Assembly (NCBI GenBank): GCA_028293125.1
Contig: JAQGPJ010000002.1
Span: 1 to 64,000, forward strand
Direction of reading: 5' to 3'
Origin: Verrucomicrobiales bacterium
GTDB taxonomy: Bacteria > Verrucomicrobiota > Verrucomicrobiia > Verrucomicrobiales > V1-33
Length of the DNA stretch: 64,000 nucleotides
Shown: piece by piece, positions 28,001 through 37,516 of the stretch
How positions within the stretch are numbered: the stretch's first letter is position 1
Layout of the letters: each line of letters opens with the position of its first letter
Notes under the pieces: model-generated
The model's database searches: none
The model's input: the letters and a program-made list of their open reading frames with translations, nothing else
What the model was told of the DNA's origin: nothing
Position numbers and translations under genes: made by a program

Positions 28001-31000
28001 CAGCGTATCGATGGAGGCCGTATCGAGCGGCAGGAGTTGTTTGGCGGGAGTAGAGGGATCGACAGGCCGCAGCGATTCGACCAGGGCCTTGAAGAGATGC
28101 CACTGGGCTTGCGGGCTGTTGCGGTCCTCGGTTTCGGGGGCCTCCTCGTCCTCGTCCTCGTCGCCGTCGCCGTCGTCGGGCTGCCGGGGTTCGGGGATGC
28201 AGGTGGCGGTGCCGAAGAAGGCGGGCCAATCGCCGAAAGTACGATAAACATCGTACGGAGCATCATCCGGCGCGGGCAATCCCTCGGCCGGGGTGGAGGC
28301 CTGGCCGGGATGAGCCACGCGCTCCAGCACCACCGTGGGATGGGAGCGCGCGATGTAGAGGAAGGGCTCCGGCTCCCGGGGCAGGGCAGGGGTGGTATCC
28401 TGCGGGGGCGCGCCCCGGGTCCAGGTGCGGCTGGCGTGGCCGTCGAGCGGGGCCCAGAGGTTGTCGGCTGGCGCGGTGACATTCACCGTGGCGCTGGTGA
28501 GCTCCTTGCCGGAGACGAAGCGATCCAGGACCAGGACCCCGAAGCGGGCCGGGTCATTCGGATCGGAGATGAATTTCACCGGTGGGCTTCCTGTCACCAC
28601 GGGACCGGCGTCGTAAGTCAGCGATACATTGCAGGTGATGCGGAGCGGTTCGGCCGGCACCCCGGCACCGGAGTAGCGGAAGCGGAAGGCGATCTGATTG
28701 CCGCCGGGCAGCTCGGCGCCATGGCCGATGCTGAGGTGGCGCTTGGTCAGCGCGGCGCGGATCTGCTTGCGGTTCTCCGGGGCCTGCAGGCCAATGAAAA
28801 TGCCATCATCCCAAGAGGTCCAGATGGCCCCCGTTTCGTCCTGGTGGGTCTCGATGAAGCGAGCGCTGAGAGCTCCCAGGAAATGGCGCGTGATGCCTGC
28901 CTCCGGGATGACCACGCGGACATCGGCCACTTCTTCCTGGCGGAGACCGCGGAAGAGCAGGTGGCAGCGCCCGGCGGAGTCCGTGCGGACCCTCACCAGG
29001 GTGCCGGGATTGGCGCGCCGGTTCGTGTTCAGCAAGGTGACGGCGGCGGCCCCGGGGGCGGTGGCCTCGATCATCTCGCAGCGGTCGTCCAGGGAATGGA
29101 AGCGGACGAAGAGGGTGAGTTCTTGGCCCGGCGGTGCGGTGATGATCGCGCGCTGGTAGTGGAGCAGGCGGCGCGGCAGCGGGCGCAGGCTGAGCTGCAT
29201 CGCGGCCAGCAGCCCGCGGGTATTGAACTTATTCTCCAAGCGCACGCCGGTGGCGAAGCCGCGCTGGATCAGGAACTCGACATGCAGGTGGGCGCGCAGC
29301 AGGGCCCAGCCCGGCTGGCTGTCGAGGGTGCGCTGGATGGCGGTGCGCAGCCGTTCCTCCGCCTGCTTCTGCGAGACGGGCTCGCCGGTGGAGAAGTGGC
29401 GGAGCGTGAAGGTCAGGCTGAGGCCGAGGCGCTGAAGCAGGCCCCAGCCGTATTCATCCGTGCCTGGCGGGCTGTCCGCCAGGAAGTCCTCCCACTTCTC
29501 CGTCCTGGCTTCCGGCAGGCCCTGGATCTCGCAGTTGTAGAGCTGCTTCCGGTTCTCCGTCTCCATGGCGCGGACCACGGCTCCCAAGAAGGGATGCAGG
29601 GTATCGGCGGCGCGCGGCGGCTTCTCCGCGCTGTGCTGGCCGGCGTAGCGCTCAATCACCGGCACTTGGTCCGTGGTAATGAGCGCGATTTCGGCCTCTT
29701 GGTTGTTGAAGCCTTGCCCCAAGGGCGGCTCCAGTGGCAGCTCTAGGCGCAGCTTCACGCGGAAGCTCTCCTGCTGCGGCGGCCTCATCGCGAAGAGGAG
29801 ATAGCGCACAGCTTCCAAGATCACGCGGCGAGCCGTGATTTCCCCGACGACATCGCTGAAGGTGATCCCCAGGCCCTTGGACTGCGGATCGTAGATCGCG
29901 CTGGCGGTGGTTCCGGGGTGGACCTGCGGATTGTAGAGCAGGATGCGCGAGTTCGGATCGTCTGTCTCGCCGGGGATGAATTGCAGCGAGAGGATGGCCC
30001 CCGGGGTGATCGCGGTGTCGATGAAGACGGGCAAGGCGGTGGTGGCGAAAGCGAGCTGGGCCGGGTGCGGCCGGAGGTTGAAGGCCGGGCGGATCCGCGG
30101 CTGGCCTTCCGGCGTCAGGGCATCCGGCTCAAGCGGGTCTTCCTCCGTGGCTCCGGAAGACCACTCCGGCCAGATGAGGTAGGACTCCCGCCACGACCAC
30201 CAGGCATGCTCCTTCCCGTCCGGCTGCTCCTTGGCGCGGGTCACGCTGCTGGGATACCAGGCTTCCCATTCATTGGTGGCCAGGGTCGAGTGGGGGACCA
30301 GCGCCGCTTCATCCGCGGGCACCAGTTGGATTTCCGAGAGGTGCCGGGTCTTCGCCCAGATCTGGTTGCGGTACTCTTCCAGGTCGGGATAGTTCCCGCC
30401 CGTGCCCGGCTTGGCCTTCTTGAGGAGCCGCGAACTGATGCTATCGAGATCGAGCTCGTGGAGGGTGAAGCCGGCATTGAGGGCGGCGGGATAGCCGGGC
30501 TTGTCATGGTGGGCGGGATTCCAGCGCATGCGCAGCATCCGCGGGTGCTTGGGGTGCCGCAGGAAGCCGATGCCGGCGAGGAGCGGCGAGTCGGTAGGAT
30601 TCACATCGTAGGTGCCGGAGACGGGCATCGGCACGTGGGCGAACTCGACCTGCTTCTGCAAGTCGCGCTCGGGATGGAGCTCGGAGATGAAGTTGCGCGG
30701 CAGCCACTCCAGCAGCGCGGGCCGGCGGACCTTGCGGAGCGGATCATCCTCAGCCAGGGTGTCGCCCTGGTTGCTGAAGCGCAGCGCGAGCCGCGCCGGA
30801 GTCAGGCTGCTCTCTGCTCTAACAGTCAGGGTGAGGCGGCCATCCGCCGCGGTCTCGTAGGCGACGGCCTGGACGAAGACGCTCCACGCTTCCGGCTGCC
30901 AATCGGTTGCGTGCTTGATGCGCGCTTGCTCCAGCTCCTCGGGCGTCACGGTATAGCGGACCCAGCGGCCGCTGCGGTTCGGGGGGGGATTCGGGTCGAG

Positions 31001-34000
31001 CGTGACGAGCGGGACGATGACATCGGTGGGCGCGCGGCTGGTGTTGAGCGAGGGATTGCGGACCGTGGCATGATCGCGGGTGCCGCCATCCAGGCCGTAG
31101 CTGCCGAGCGCGAGGGTGGCCTCCTTGCGGAAGACCAGGCGGTAGCCGCCATCCGTGAAGTCATCCGGCCGTGGGAAGAGCACCTCGATCGCTTGGACCG
31201 CGAGGAGCTTGCGGGACTCCGCCAGGTCATTGTCCGGATTGACGGCGTATTGAGGATCGTAGAGGGTCAGGTCCAGGCTGTGGTTCGGCCTGACGAATTC
31301 GTAGCAGATGGAGAATTCCGCCTCGCTGAGTGCCTGCGGCAGTACTTCCGGGAAACGGGTCGCCTCCACGGTGCGGGCCGGACCAGCCTGGCCGAATTGA
31401 TCCACCGGCACGATCGTGTAGTAGTAGGTGATGCCGGAGAGCGGCAGCTTGTCCGCGCCCGTGCCGGCCTGATCCTGGCCGTGGAAGTAATCGGTGAACT
31501 GGTAGCGCGGTGCGAGGCGCCGGTTGACCACCACGGCCGTTTCGAGCCGGTGCGGCGCGAGCGAGTCGGCGGCCTTGATGCGGAATTTCCTGGGTGCCTC
31601 GCGGCCCTGCAGGGTGATGCGGGTCACCTCGTAGTAGGCCAGGTGGTGCTCGATGTCGCGCTGGGCATCGCTGAGCTGGTCCTGCGCCGCGAACTTGCTC
31701 AGATCCCAGTCGAGCTGCCATGACACGCCGATCGAGGCGGCATCGGCGAAGACCCGGGCATTGCGGAAGATCGGGGCGATCTTCTTGAAGCCGAGCGAGC
31801 GCGAGGCGAAAGCCCGGACGATCTTCTCGTCGGAATCCGGATTTTCGGCTGCGGGCCCGAGGCGTTGCCGGATGCGGGGGGCGTCGGTGTCCGGAGCCGC
31901 GGGATCCGGCGTGGGGTTGTCGAGCCAGCCCAGATTGATCTCGCCGTTCTCGGGCAGGACGACGCGGAAGACGAGGCCGAAGGCGAAGGGCAGCAGCGGC
32001 CGGGTGGCGGCTTCGGCTTCCAGCGCTTGCTTGGCGGTGAAGTCCTTGGCGGCGTAGTCGCGGAACTGGCTGATCATCTGCTGCAGCATCACGCCGCGAG
32101 TGTGCAGGGCATTCTCATGCCGCCGCACCCAGGGCGGCGGCTCCTGCGGGGTCGCCCCCGGATCAGTGACATGGTAGGTGGAGCTGTCCCCGCCGAAGGC
32201 CTGGCGCAGGAACTGGTCATACTCCGAATTCGGATCGTGGCGGAAGTGCGGCGAGCGCCGGAGCTGCTGCACGGAGGCGAGCAAGGCGGCCTCGTAGGCA
32301 TTGTCGGCAGGGTTCTCGATCCGCGAATCGCGCAGGCTTGCGCCGGGTTCGAGTTGCGGCAGGGCCGGCTGATGGGCGGCCCGGATCAGGCTGATGCCCT
32401 CCGTTTCAAAGGCGTCCTCGTCAAAGGAGGTGTGGCCTGTCCCATCTGCCGCGGTGAATTCGGAGATGAAGGCACCGGTGACGTAGCGCTTGAGGGAGAG
32501 CGGCTGCGGCTGCGCATCCTGCCTGGGGGTGGCCTCTTGGCCCGCCTGCACATTGTAGACCCCGCCGGGCTCGGAGATGGTGGCATCCCAATCGACCGAG
32601 GTCGGGAACTGGCGATTGTCCCGCGACCGCCACCCGTAGTTCCCGCCTTCACGGCTGAATTGTTCGATCGGATAAGTGCAGTCGCCATTCAGATGGCGGA
32701 TCAGGAAGTCGACGTGGGGACGATCGACATCCTGCTCATGGTGCGCGCCATGTTCGTCGGTCGTGAAGCTGACCGGCGGCGGCGGCGGCAGGAAGGCGGG
32801 CTCTTCCTCCCACTCGCCCGGCGCGCCGTTCCGCGGCCTTTCACCGCGTGGCACAAGCATGAAGTAAACGTAGCGCAGCCGTGTGCCGCCGCCATCGGTC
32901 CCGCTCCACTCGGCATGCAGCACCGTATAGTCCGGTCCCGTGATGTCCGCGGGGATGGGCTCCGCCGGGAAGGCCTGTCTTGCTCCAGGCGCAGCCTCGT
33001 GGAATCCCGGCGCACCATCCCGGAAGGTCTTGGGCCCGGTCATGCCGGGCAGTTCGGGGATGCCGTCATTCGCCTCCAGTCCGAGGTTCATGATCTCCGC
33101 GGTGAGGTCCCGCGCGCGCTGCAGCTCATTCTTGCGGAAGCCGACATCCACGCCGATGCGCAGCGTGCGGCCGAGCACCTTCAGCCCCAGGGTGCCCTTC
33201 GCGCGCAGTCCCGGCAGGTCGATCCCATCCATGCCGATCTCCACCAGCGCGGTGAAGACCAGGCGGAAGGTGAAGCCGAAGCGCAGGGTGATCTTGCAGA
33301 AGCCGATCTTGATCCGCAGCCAGGCCTCCACCCCGAACTCCGCATCGATGCTCAGGCCGATGCCCATGTAGAGGGCCGAGTCCTTGATCGGATTGCGCAG
33401 GCCGATGACGGTGATAAGGCGCGCGCCGAAGGCGACATCCGCCCGGGCGACGACGCGCACGCCGAAGAAGCCCATGGAGAGGCCGGCCTCCAGGTCGAGC
33501 CGGCCGCGGGCCATCAGGCTCAGGCCGGAGATATAGCGCCGCGTCTCCACGCGCTGCAGCAGGCCGGCGCTGATCTCCACCTGGAGGATCCCGCCCATCT
33601 TGTAGCCGTAGCGCAGGTTGTTCGGCCAGCCGAGTTCCATGTGCACCAGCCCGGGCTTCGCTAGGAAGGTCGCGGAGAAGCGCGTCGACTTGATCGCCGC
33701 TTCCAGGATGTCCCACAGCTCGGGATTGCCGCCGAAGACCGCATTCTCGTTCGAGGACATGTGCGCCAGGAACATCCGCTTGCGCGGCGAGAGCAGCATG
33801 AAGCCGGACACCAGCGGATTCTCTTGAAGCCCGGGCTTCACCTTCTCCACATACGCGTGGTAGTTCGTGAAGAGCCAGCCCCGCATCGTCATCAGGAAGG
33901 TCAGGTCGCTGCGCAGCGCCATCACCACATCGAAGAGCGCCAAGTTCGGCAGCGCCTTCTCCTTGGTCGCATTCCACTCCGTGGGGCTGCCCGCGGCGGA

Positions 34001-37000
34001 GGCGAAGGAGAACATCGCCCGCAGCACCACCGTCCAGCGCGGGCTCTCGCCCGGCTTCTCCAAGTCGATCGTCCAAGCCCGGCGGTCGGACAGGTTCCCC
34101 TGGCTGCGCGACAGCACCTTCAGCTCCGAGAGCAGCGCGCGGATGTCATCAATGAGGTCCGCCTTCTTGATGCTGGTGAGCGTGAAGCGGTAGCCGAAGC
34201 CCAGGCCCACCTCGCGCAGGTAGAGCGGCAGCGCCGCCATCTGCAGGCTGAACTTGCGGGCTTCTAGATACACGAACCAGGCCCGCACCCACTCCTCGCT
34301 CTCCGGCCGCCGCACCCGCAGGAAGGCGAAATTCGCCCCCAATTCGGGCAGCCCGTTGATCAGCAGGGTGCCGGTCCCGGCGAAGCCCTTCGCCTCGATC
34401 CCGGAATCGTCGAAGGCCTCGCCATCGAAGTAATCCAGCGAGCCGCCGATCTTGAAGGCGGAGCCGAAGGCCACGCTGAGGGCGAGCCCGGAGGCCTTGA
34501 TCCGCGGGAAGGGATTGTTTCCCTTCGGCAGGCCCAGCAGCATCTCATGGAAGTCGAAGCGCGCATCGATGATATCGCCGCCCGCCAGCGCGAACTTGAT
34601 CTGGCCGACCAAGGCGATCGCCGGATCCCCGCCGAAGGCATCCGCTGCGGGCAGGAAGCCGATCCCGCGCAGCTCGAATTCGAAGCAGCCCAGGAACTTG
34701 AACTTCTTCACCGTGGGCAGCGTCACGGTGAATTTCACGTGCTTCTTCAGCACGCTCCAGTCGGAGGTCAGCGGGCAATTCAGCAGGTCTAGCTTGATGC
34801 CCGGCAGAAAGGCCAGCGCATTCGAGTCCGGGATCGCGCCGGGGTCGAATTCGGCGCTGCCGGTCAGGGTGAAGTAAAAGTGCGCCTTCGGCTCTCCGGC
34901 GAAGCGCAGGCCCAGGCCGCTGAGGGAGGTCTTGAACTTGGTGCCCTCGCACTTCAGCGGCTTGTTCAGCTTGAGCTCCGCACCCGAGTTCAGGACCTTG
35001 AAGTTGCCCGCGCGCTCGCCCATGGAGATCCACGCGCTCACTTCCGCATCTCCCACCAGGTCCGGTGGCAGGGAGCCCTCGCCCTTCAGGGTGAAGTCCT
35101 GGACCCGCCCTTGGCGCAGCGCCAGCTTGCCCTCGCTGAAGCGGAACTTGGTGCCCACCCCGTTAAGCCGCACCGGCTTGTCCGCCTCGATCACGGCATC
35201 CAGGTCGATGCCGTTGCCATTCACCACGAAGTGATCCACGCGGAAGACCAGCGGCTCCGCGGAGATGGTATTCGCCTCGATCCGGATCCGCGCTCCGGGC
35301 ACCGGCCGGATCTGGAAATTCCCGCCGGCCAGGTGCACCTCCAAGTAGCGCATCAGCCCGCCTGGTGCCAGCACCCCTTCGAAGATGAAGCGCAGGCCGG
35401 GCAGGAATTCCTGGTCGATCTTCGGCGCGGTGTCGGCCAGCACCAACTTGTCGCCGACGTTGATCTTGAAGGCGAATTGATCGAGGTCGAAGGCCAGCGC
35501 GATCCGGCCCTCCGCGCGCATGCGGCCCAGGATGACGCGCAGGTCCGCGCTGCAACGGATCGCCGGGATCTCGATGCTGGTCTGGAAGTTCCCGACTTCC
35601 ACGTATTGCGCCAGCGCCTGGCCGATCGCGCCGCCGGCATTCTGCAGCTCTTCCTTCGCCTTCAGGAAGGGCAGCATGAAGCGGTCGCTGAACTTGGCAT
35701 CGAGAGCCCACTCCGCCGCACTGAAGTTCGCGATGTTTTCGATATCGATCCCAAGCGCTCCGGCGGCGACCTGGTCGGGCAGGGAAGGGTTCAGCTCCTT
35801 GAGGAATCTCCGGCGCGGCCCGCTGCCATTCAGATACTGGCCGAAGTAAACCACGGAGCGCGGCGAGGTGCGTGGCGTGGCGGTGAGCGTGAGGAAGGGC
35901 TCCTTCTTCTCGTCCTTGCCATCTTCCTCGCCCAGATAGCGGCCGCTTCCGCCCTCCGGTCCACCATCGCCACCGAGTGCGAAGCTGGGATAGAGCTTGG
36001 CCGTCTGACCCGGACAGATCGTCTGCAGGAAGAGGACCTGGGGATCGCCCTTGTCCAGGCCATCCACGATCAGGCTGTAGGAAAAGCCGCTGCAGCTTTC
36101 CACCGGCAATTCCAGCGTGACGCCCGGCAGCTTGAAGTGCCTGACGGTCGGCTGCTGCGGATTCTGCGCGCGCTGCCAGTCGAAGCGCAATTGGGCCGGC
36201 CGGCCATCGTGCCACACGGTCGAGATCGCGACCTTTTCCTGCACTGCCTGCGCGACCTCCTGGCCGGCGGTGACGAGTCGCTCGCCGGTGTCCTGGATCT
36301 GGTCGCCGATCTGGCGCAGCAGGCGCGAGGCGTCGCTCTGCTGCCAGCGGATGCCGAGTTCGCGGACTTCCTGCTTCAGCTTGCGGGCGACGCGGTCGAG
36401 GATCTGCTCGAGCTTGAGCTCCACCCTTTCGCCGAGCGCGCGGAAGTCGAGCGCGAGCTGGCAGTCATCGGGCTGGAGCTTGCCGTTCTTGAAGACGATG
36501 ACGACGCCATTTGCCTGCACGAGCTCGCCGCCGGCCACCGCGCTGGCGAGGCTGAGCTGGCGGATGCTGAGGGTGCTGGTGAGATCGGGGCTGGTGTAGT
36601 CGTTCTTCAGCCGCGCGCCGGTCCAAGCGAGCGCCAGCACTTGATGCGCGCCGGTCCCGAACTGCAGCACATGATCCGGAATGTCCGTGCTGGCGGCCCC
36701 GGCCGCGGTGATACTGAGCCGGCGGTGATCCAGCGCCACGCTCAGACCGGGAGCGGTGACCGTGCCCAGCTCGGTGCCGGTGCCCGCATCCAGGATCGTG
36801 AGTGAGGTGGCGGAGAAGGCCGCCGTGCCGGTGGCCCCGGCACCGGTGAAATTGGCCTGGAAGCCCTGCGCCCGGATCTTGAAAGGGAGCTTCGGCAACT
36901 GGAAGTTGAAGTCCGGCCAGGCCAGGGGGAAATGGAAGGAGGGCAGGAGATTGCTCAGATCGAGATCGAAGGGCAGGCTCAGCCCCAGCTTGGGCAGGCG

Positions 37001-37516
37001 GAACCGGAACTTCGGCACCAGGGTATCCGGGCTCAGGAGGATGAAGCCGGCGCGCAGCAGATGCTCCATGTCGGTCCCATCCTGGCTAATCAGGAACCAG
37101 GCGAAACCGGTGATCTCGAAGAAGGGCCGCTCGTCACTGTAGTCATCCAGCGGCGCGAAGCGCAGGCAGGCCCATATCCTGGCCCGTGCGGCCAGGTCCG
37201 GTCCTTGGAATTCTAGGCTGCCAAGCTGGAAGTGGCCGGGAGCGCCCGCGGCCAGATCCATCTCCCACTCCAAGGTCTGCGCCGGGATAGTCCAGGTGGC
37301 GGGGTCCCTGAAGCGATACACGCCATTTCCATCGGGACCCTCCAGCAGCTCCATGGGAATCTCCCGGGCCGTGCCATGGCATTGGTACCTGACCGATCTG
37401 GTGATGGTGAGTAGAACCGAGACGACGGAGAAGTGCGTGCCTTTCACATCGCCGGAGAGCAAGATTTCCAAAATCGTGCCGCTGTCTTCTTTTTTGACGA
37501 GTTCTATGGAAGCCAT
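25019..37516 (-). CDS. Giant multidomain protein of unknown function (4165 aa)
   Basis: A single 12.5-kb frame. ATG at 37516 is preceded by AAGGA 11-15 nt upstream. There is no signal peptide or classical transmembrane helix. Rough map: 1-350 beta-rich; 360-430 amphipathic helix with coiled-coil character (ELKLEQILDRVARKLKQEV); 500-1100 many strands of the type LRG.G...F.F, AsmA/lipid-transfer-like; 1090-1460 a segment rich in G.G/F strands (LREVGLGFGYRFTL; GIGLSIDAEFGVEAWLRIKI), possibly DUF6603-like; 1920-2030 fibronectin-III-like (ITYYYTIVPVDQFGQAGP); an acidic linker near 3120 (DDGDGDEDEDEEAPETED); 3200-4165 mixed domains. It could be a structural scaffold, a polymorphic-toxin-like effector or a lipid carrier; nothing decides. 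First gene of the operon. Confidence 0.85.
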   Translation of the reverse strand: MASIELVKKEDSGTILEILLSGDVKGTHFSVVSVLLTITRSVRYQCHGTAREIPMELLEGPDGNGVYRFRDPATWTIPAQTLEWEMDLAAGAPGHFQLGSLEFQGPDLAARARIWACLRFAPLDDYSDERPFFEITGFAWFLISQDGTDMEHLLRAGFILLSPDTLVPKFRFRLPKLGLSLPFDLDLSNLLPSFHFPLAWPDFNFQLPKLPFKIRAQGFQANFTGAGATGTAAFSATSLTILDAGTGTELGTVTAPGLSVALDHRRLSITAAGAASTDIPDHVLQFGTGAHQVLALAWTGARLKNDYTSPDLTSTLSIRQLSLASAVAGGELVQANGVVIVFKNGKLQPDDCQLALDFRALGERVELKLEQILDRVARKLKQEVRELGIRWQQSDASRLLRQIGDQIQDTGERLVTAGQEVAQAVQEKVAISTVWHDGRPAQLRFDWQRAQNPQQPTVRHFKLPGVTLELPVESCSGFSYSLIVDGLDKGDPQVLFLQTICPGQTAKLYPSFALGGDGGPEGGSGRYLGEEDGKDEKKEPFLTLTATPRTSPRSVVYFGQYLNGSGPRRRFLKELNPSLPDQVAAGALGIDIENIANFSAAEWALDAKFSDRFMLPFLKAKEELQNAGGAIGQALAQYVEVGNFQTSIEIPAIRCSADLRVILGRMRAEGRIALAFDLDQFAFKINVGDKLVLADTAPKIDQEFLPGLRFIFEGVLAPGGLMRYLEVHLAGGNFQIRPVPGARIRIEANTISAEPLVFRVDHFVVNGNGIDLDAVIEADKPVRLNGVGTKFRFSEGKLALRQGRVQDFTLKGEGSLPPDLVGDAEVSAWISMGERAGNFKVLNSGAELKLNKPLKCEGTKFKTSLSGLGLRFAGEPKAHFYFTLTGSAEFDPGAIPDSNALAFLPGIKLDLLNCPLTSDWSVLKKHVKFTVTLPTVKKFKFLGCFEFELRGIGFLPAADAFGGDPAIALVGQIKFALAGGDIIDARFDFHEMLLGLPKGNNPFPRIKASGLALSVAFGSAFKIGGSLDYFDGEAFDDSGIEAKGFAGTGTLLINGLPELGANFAFLRVRRPESEEWVRAWFVYLEARKFSLQMAALPLYLREVGLGFGYRFTLTSIKKADLIDDIRALLSELKVLSRSQGNLSDRRAWTIDLEKPGESPRWTVVLRAMFSFASAAGSPTEWNATKEKALPNLALFDVVMALRSDLTFLMTMRGWLFTNYHAYVEKVKPGLQENPLVSGFMLLSPRKRMFLAHMSSNENAVFGGNPELWDILEAAIKSTRFSATFLAKPGLVHMELGWPNNLRYGYKMGGILQVEISAGLLQRVETRRYISGLSLMARGRLDLEAGLSMGFFGVRVVARADVAFGARLITVIGLRNPIKDSALYMGIGLSIDAEFGVEAWLRIKIGFCKITLRFGFTFRLVFTALVEIGMDGIDLPGLRAKGTLGLKVLGRTLRIGVDVGFRKNELQRARDLTAEIMNLGLEANDGIPELPGMTGPKTFRDGAPGFHEAAPGARQAFPAEPIPADITGPDYTVLHAEWSGTDGGGTRLRYVYFMLVPRGERPRNGAPGEWEEEPAFLPPPPPVSFTTDEHGAHHEQDVDRPHVDFLIRHLNGDCTYPIEQFSREGGNYGWRSRDNRQFPTSVDWDATISEPGGVYNVQAGQEATPRQDAQPQPLSLKRYVTGAFISEFTAADGTGHTSFDEDAFETEGISLIRAAHQPALPQLEPGASLRDSRIENPADNAYEAALLASVQQLRRSPHFRHDPNSEYDQFLRQAFGGDSSTYHVTDPGATPQEPPPWVRRHENALHTRGVMLQQMISQFRDYAAKDFTAKQALEAEAATRPLLPFAFGLVFRVVLPENGEINLGWLDNPTPDPAAPDTDAPRIRQRLGPAAENPDSDEKIVRAFASRSLGFKKIAPIFRNARVFADAASIGVSWQLDWDLSKFAAQDQLSDAQRDIEHHLAYYEVTRITLQGREAPRKFRIKAADSLAPHRLETAVVVNRRLAPRYQFTDYFHGQDQAGTGADKLPLSGITYYYTIVPVDQFGQAGPARTVEATRFPEVLPQALSEAEFSICYEFVRPNHSLDLTLYDPQYAVNPDNDLAESRKLLAVQAIEVLFPRPDDFTDGGYRLVFRKEATLALGSYGLDGGTRDHATVRNPSLNTSRAPTDVIVPLVTLDPNPPPNRSGRWVRYTVTPEELEQARIKHATDWQPEAWSVFVQAVAYETAADGRLTLTVRAESSLTPARLALRFSNQGDTLAEDDPLRKVRRPALLEWLPRNFISELHPERDLQKQVEFAHVPMPVSGTYDVNPTDSPLLAGIGFLRHPKHPRMLRMRWNPAHHDKPGYPAALNAGFTLHELDLDSISSRLLKKAKPGTGGNYPDLEEYRNQIWAKTRHLSEIQLVPADEAALVPHSTLATNEWEAWYPSSVTRAKEQPDGKEHAWWSWRESYLIWPEWSSGATEEDPLEPDALTPEGQPRIRPAFNLRPHPAQLAFATTALPVFIDTAITPGAILSLQFIPGETDDPNSRILLYNPQVHPGTTASAIYDPQSKGLGITFSDVVGEITARRVILEAVRYLLFAMRPPQQESFRVKLRLELPLEPPLGQGFNNQEAEIALITTDQVPVIERYAGQHSAEKPPRAADTLHPFLGAVVRAMETENRKQLYNCEIQGLPEARTEKWEDFLADSPPGTDEYGWGLLQRLGLSLTFTLRHFSTGEPVSQKQAEERLRTAIQRTLDSQPGWALLRAHLHVEFLIQRGFATGVRLENKFNTRGLLAAMQLSLRPLPRRLLHYQRAIITAPPGQELTLFVRFHSLDDRCEMIEATAPGAAAVTLLNTNRRANPGTLVRVRTDSAGRCHLLFRGLRQEEVADVRVVIPEAGITRHFLGALSARFIETHQDETGAIWTSWDDGIFIGLQAPENRKQIRAALTKRHLSIGHGAELPGGNQIAFRFRYSGAGVPAEPLRITCNVSLTYDAGPVVTGSPPVKFISDPNDPARFGVLVLDRFVSGKELTSATVNVTAPADNLWAPLDGHASRTWTRGAPPQDTTPALPREPEPFLYIARSHPTVVLERVAHPGQASTPAEGLPAPDDAPYDVYRTFGDWPAFFGTATCIPEPRQPDDGDGDEDEDEEAPETEDRNSPQAQWHLFKALVESLRPVDPSTPAKQLLPLDTASIDTLAANFLAWTVRFHEHRGCNSGADGTEGPWQATAYPRSGAPAFAVPEDDGRLRYDHFLEDRWAHARRYYLWPFSRYDRFWHGLVEGHPAAELLTRLNGSRLPAVRRLSSAAIAFRPQDFIKRHVDASIARIEEVEAPLILASRRLDEIVPGDQALTPGKTWEVILARHPEQALADHNSTLRRRLSFRRVQWALLRRPIYLKWKSHAETQWLPPGTSVVFPAHRPDTLPQYPATALGPISKTPLEVERDNLLELALPPRGLKFHDGAMVVQWDAQPYCYAHRFIACAISGQIASPLTEILQKDFQFISPGGLTAFLAADNRPPDSPADPATLRQDDLTELLVLSFELASFWDCLPQDVRTQWPCEDPANATGNERFYTSLPDPDVGYEFLLTQGGDVARQDELHFKIASNDGSPPRNPLNNEPMNWIPAIEGKGRRILLEGRPLVSLPPAAAPATRLQMSCLASPLRSILPPQAKDETAIIHMKGSEGPVALHQRIYKSCWELSNLGREADITLASIRAGKDPVSRGHPCTLVAAELPPDMLLETGHLMIVRKGRLGTLHGGYLATLQAAAPGYQELADMLDRIRNGPEDDYQRESVLWMPLLPATADPDGSGFFPQAATFGWDPHGRIEFKAGAYLQGLPAGLPFRVAAERLLPLRDEFPEAAMAASAAELNAHFGLTDATDHFVARTGGGVIFIYSARHAPGPDLPTLRASSAGHADEARLAALWNQVEHHLTNVVPGRAEALPVPPVNRRVNDVLIVGTRLLREGSPAVVAEIANYYQGLPFEPMDLRAVPRLAAHQDFQNRMQRAFGAVEIFEQDPTDFLGEDDWTSNERHWKYRLKVEQLEDEEENPAPVFRWLGAKPGRNDIEAIIAANPGNPQVERAALALNRAPWPDNTEPNSFEQRLPTGTALQIPAGLENRLQLCQWQIRYTGILGSAHAQELADFFGSAADKEAVKRMKLATLHRALDGWKPLLRTRRGGATPGTIKVKVAPDPI

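Noticed and set aside
16825-37516. Giant genes as Rhs/Tc toxins, adhesins or NRPS/PKS
   Set aside because: No YD repeats, no haemagglutinin or RTX repeats, no signal peptides, no carrier, adenylation or ketosynthase motifs.
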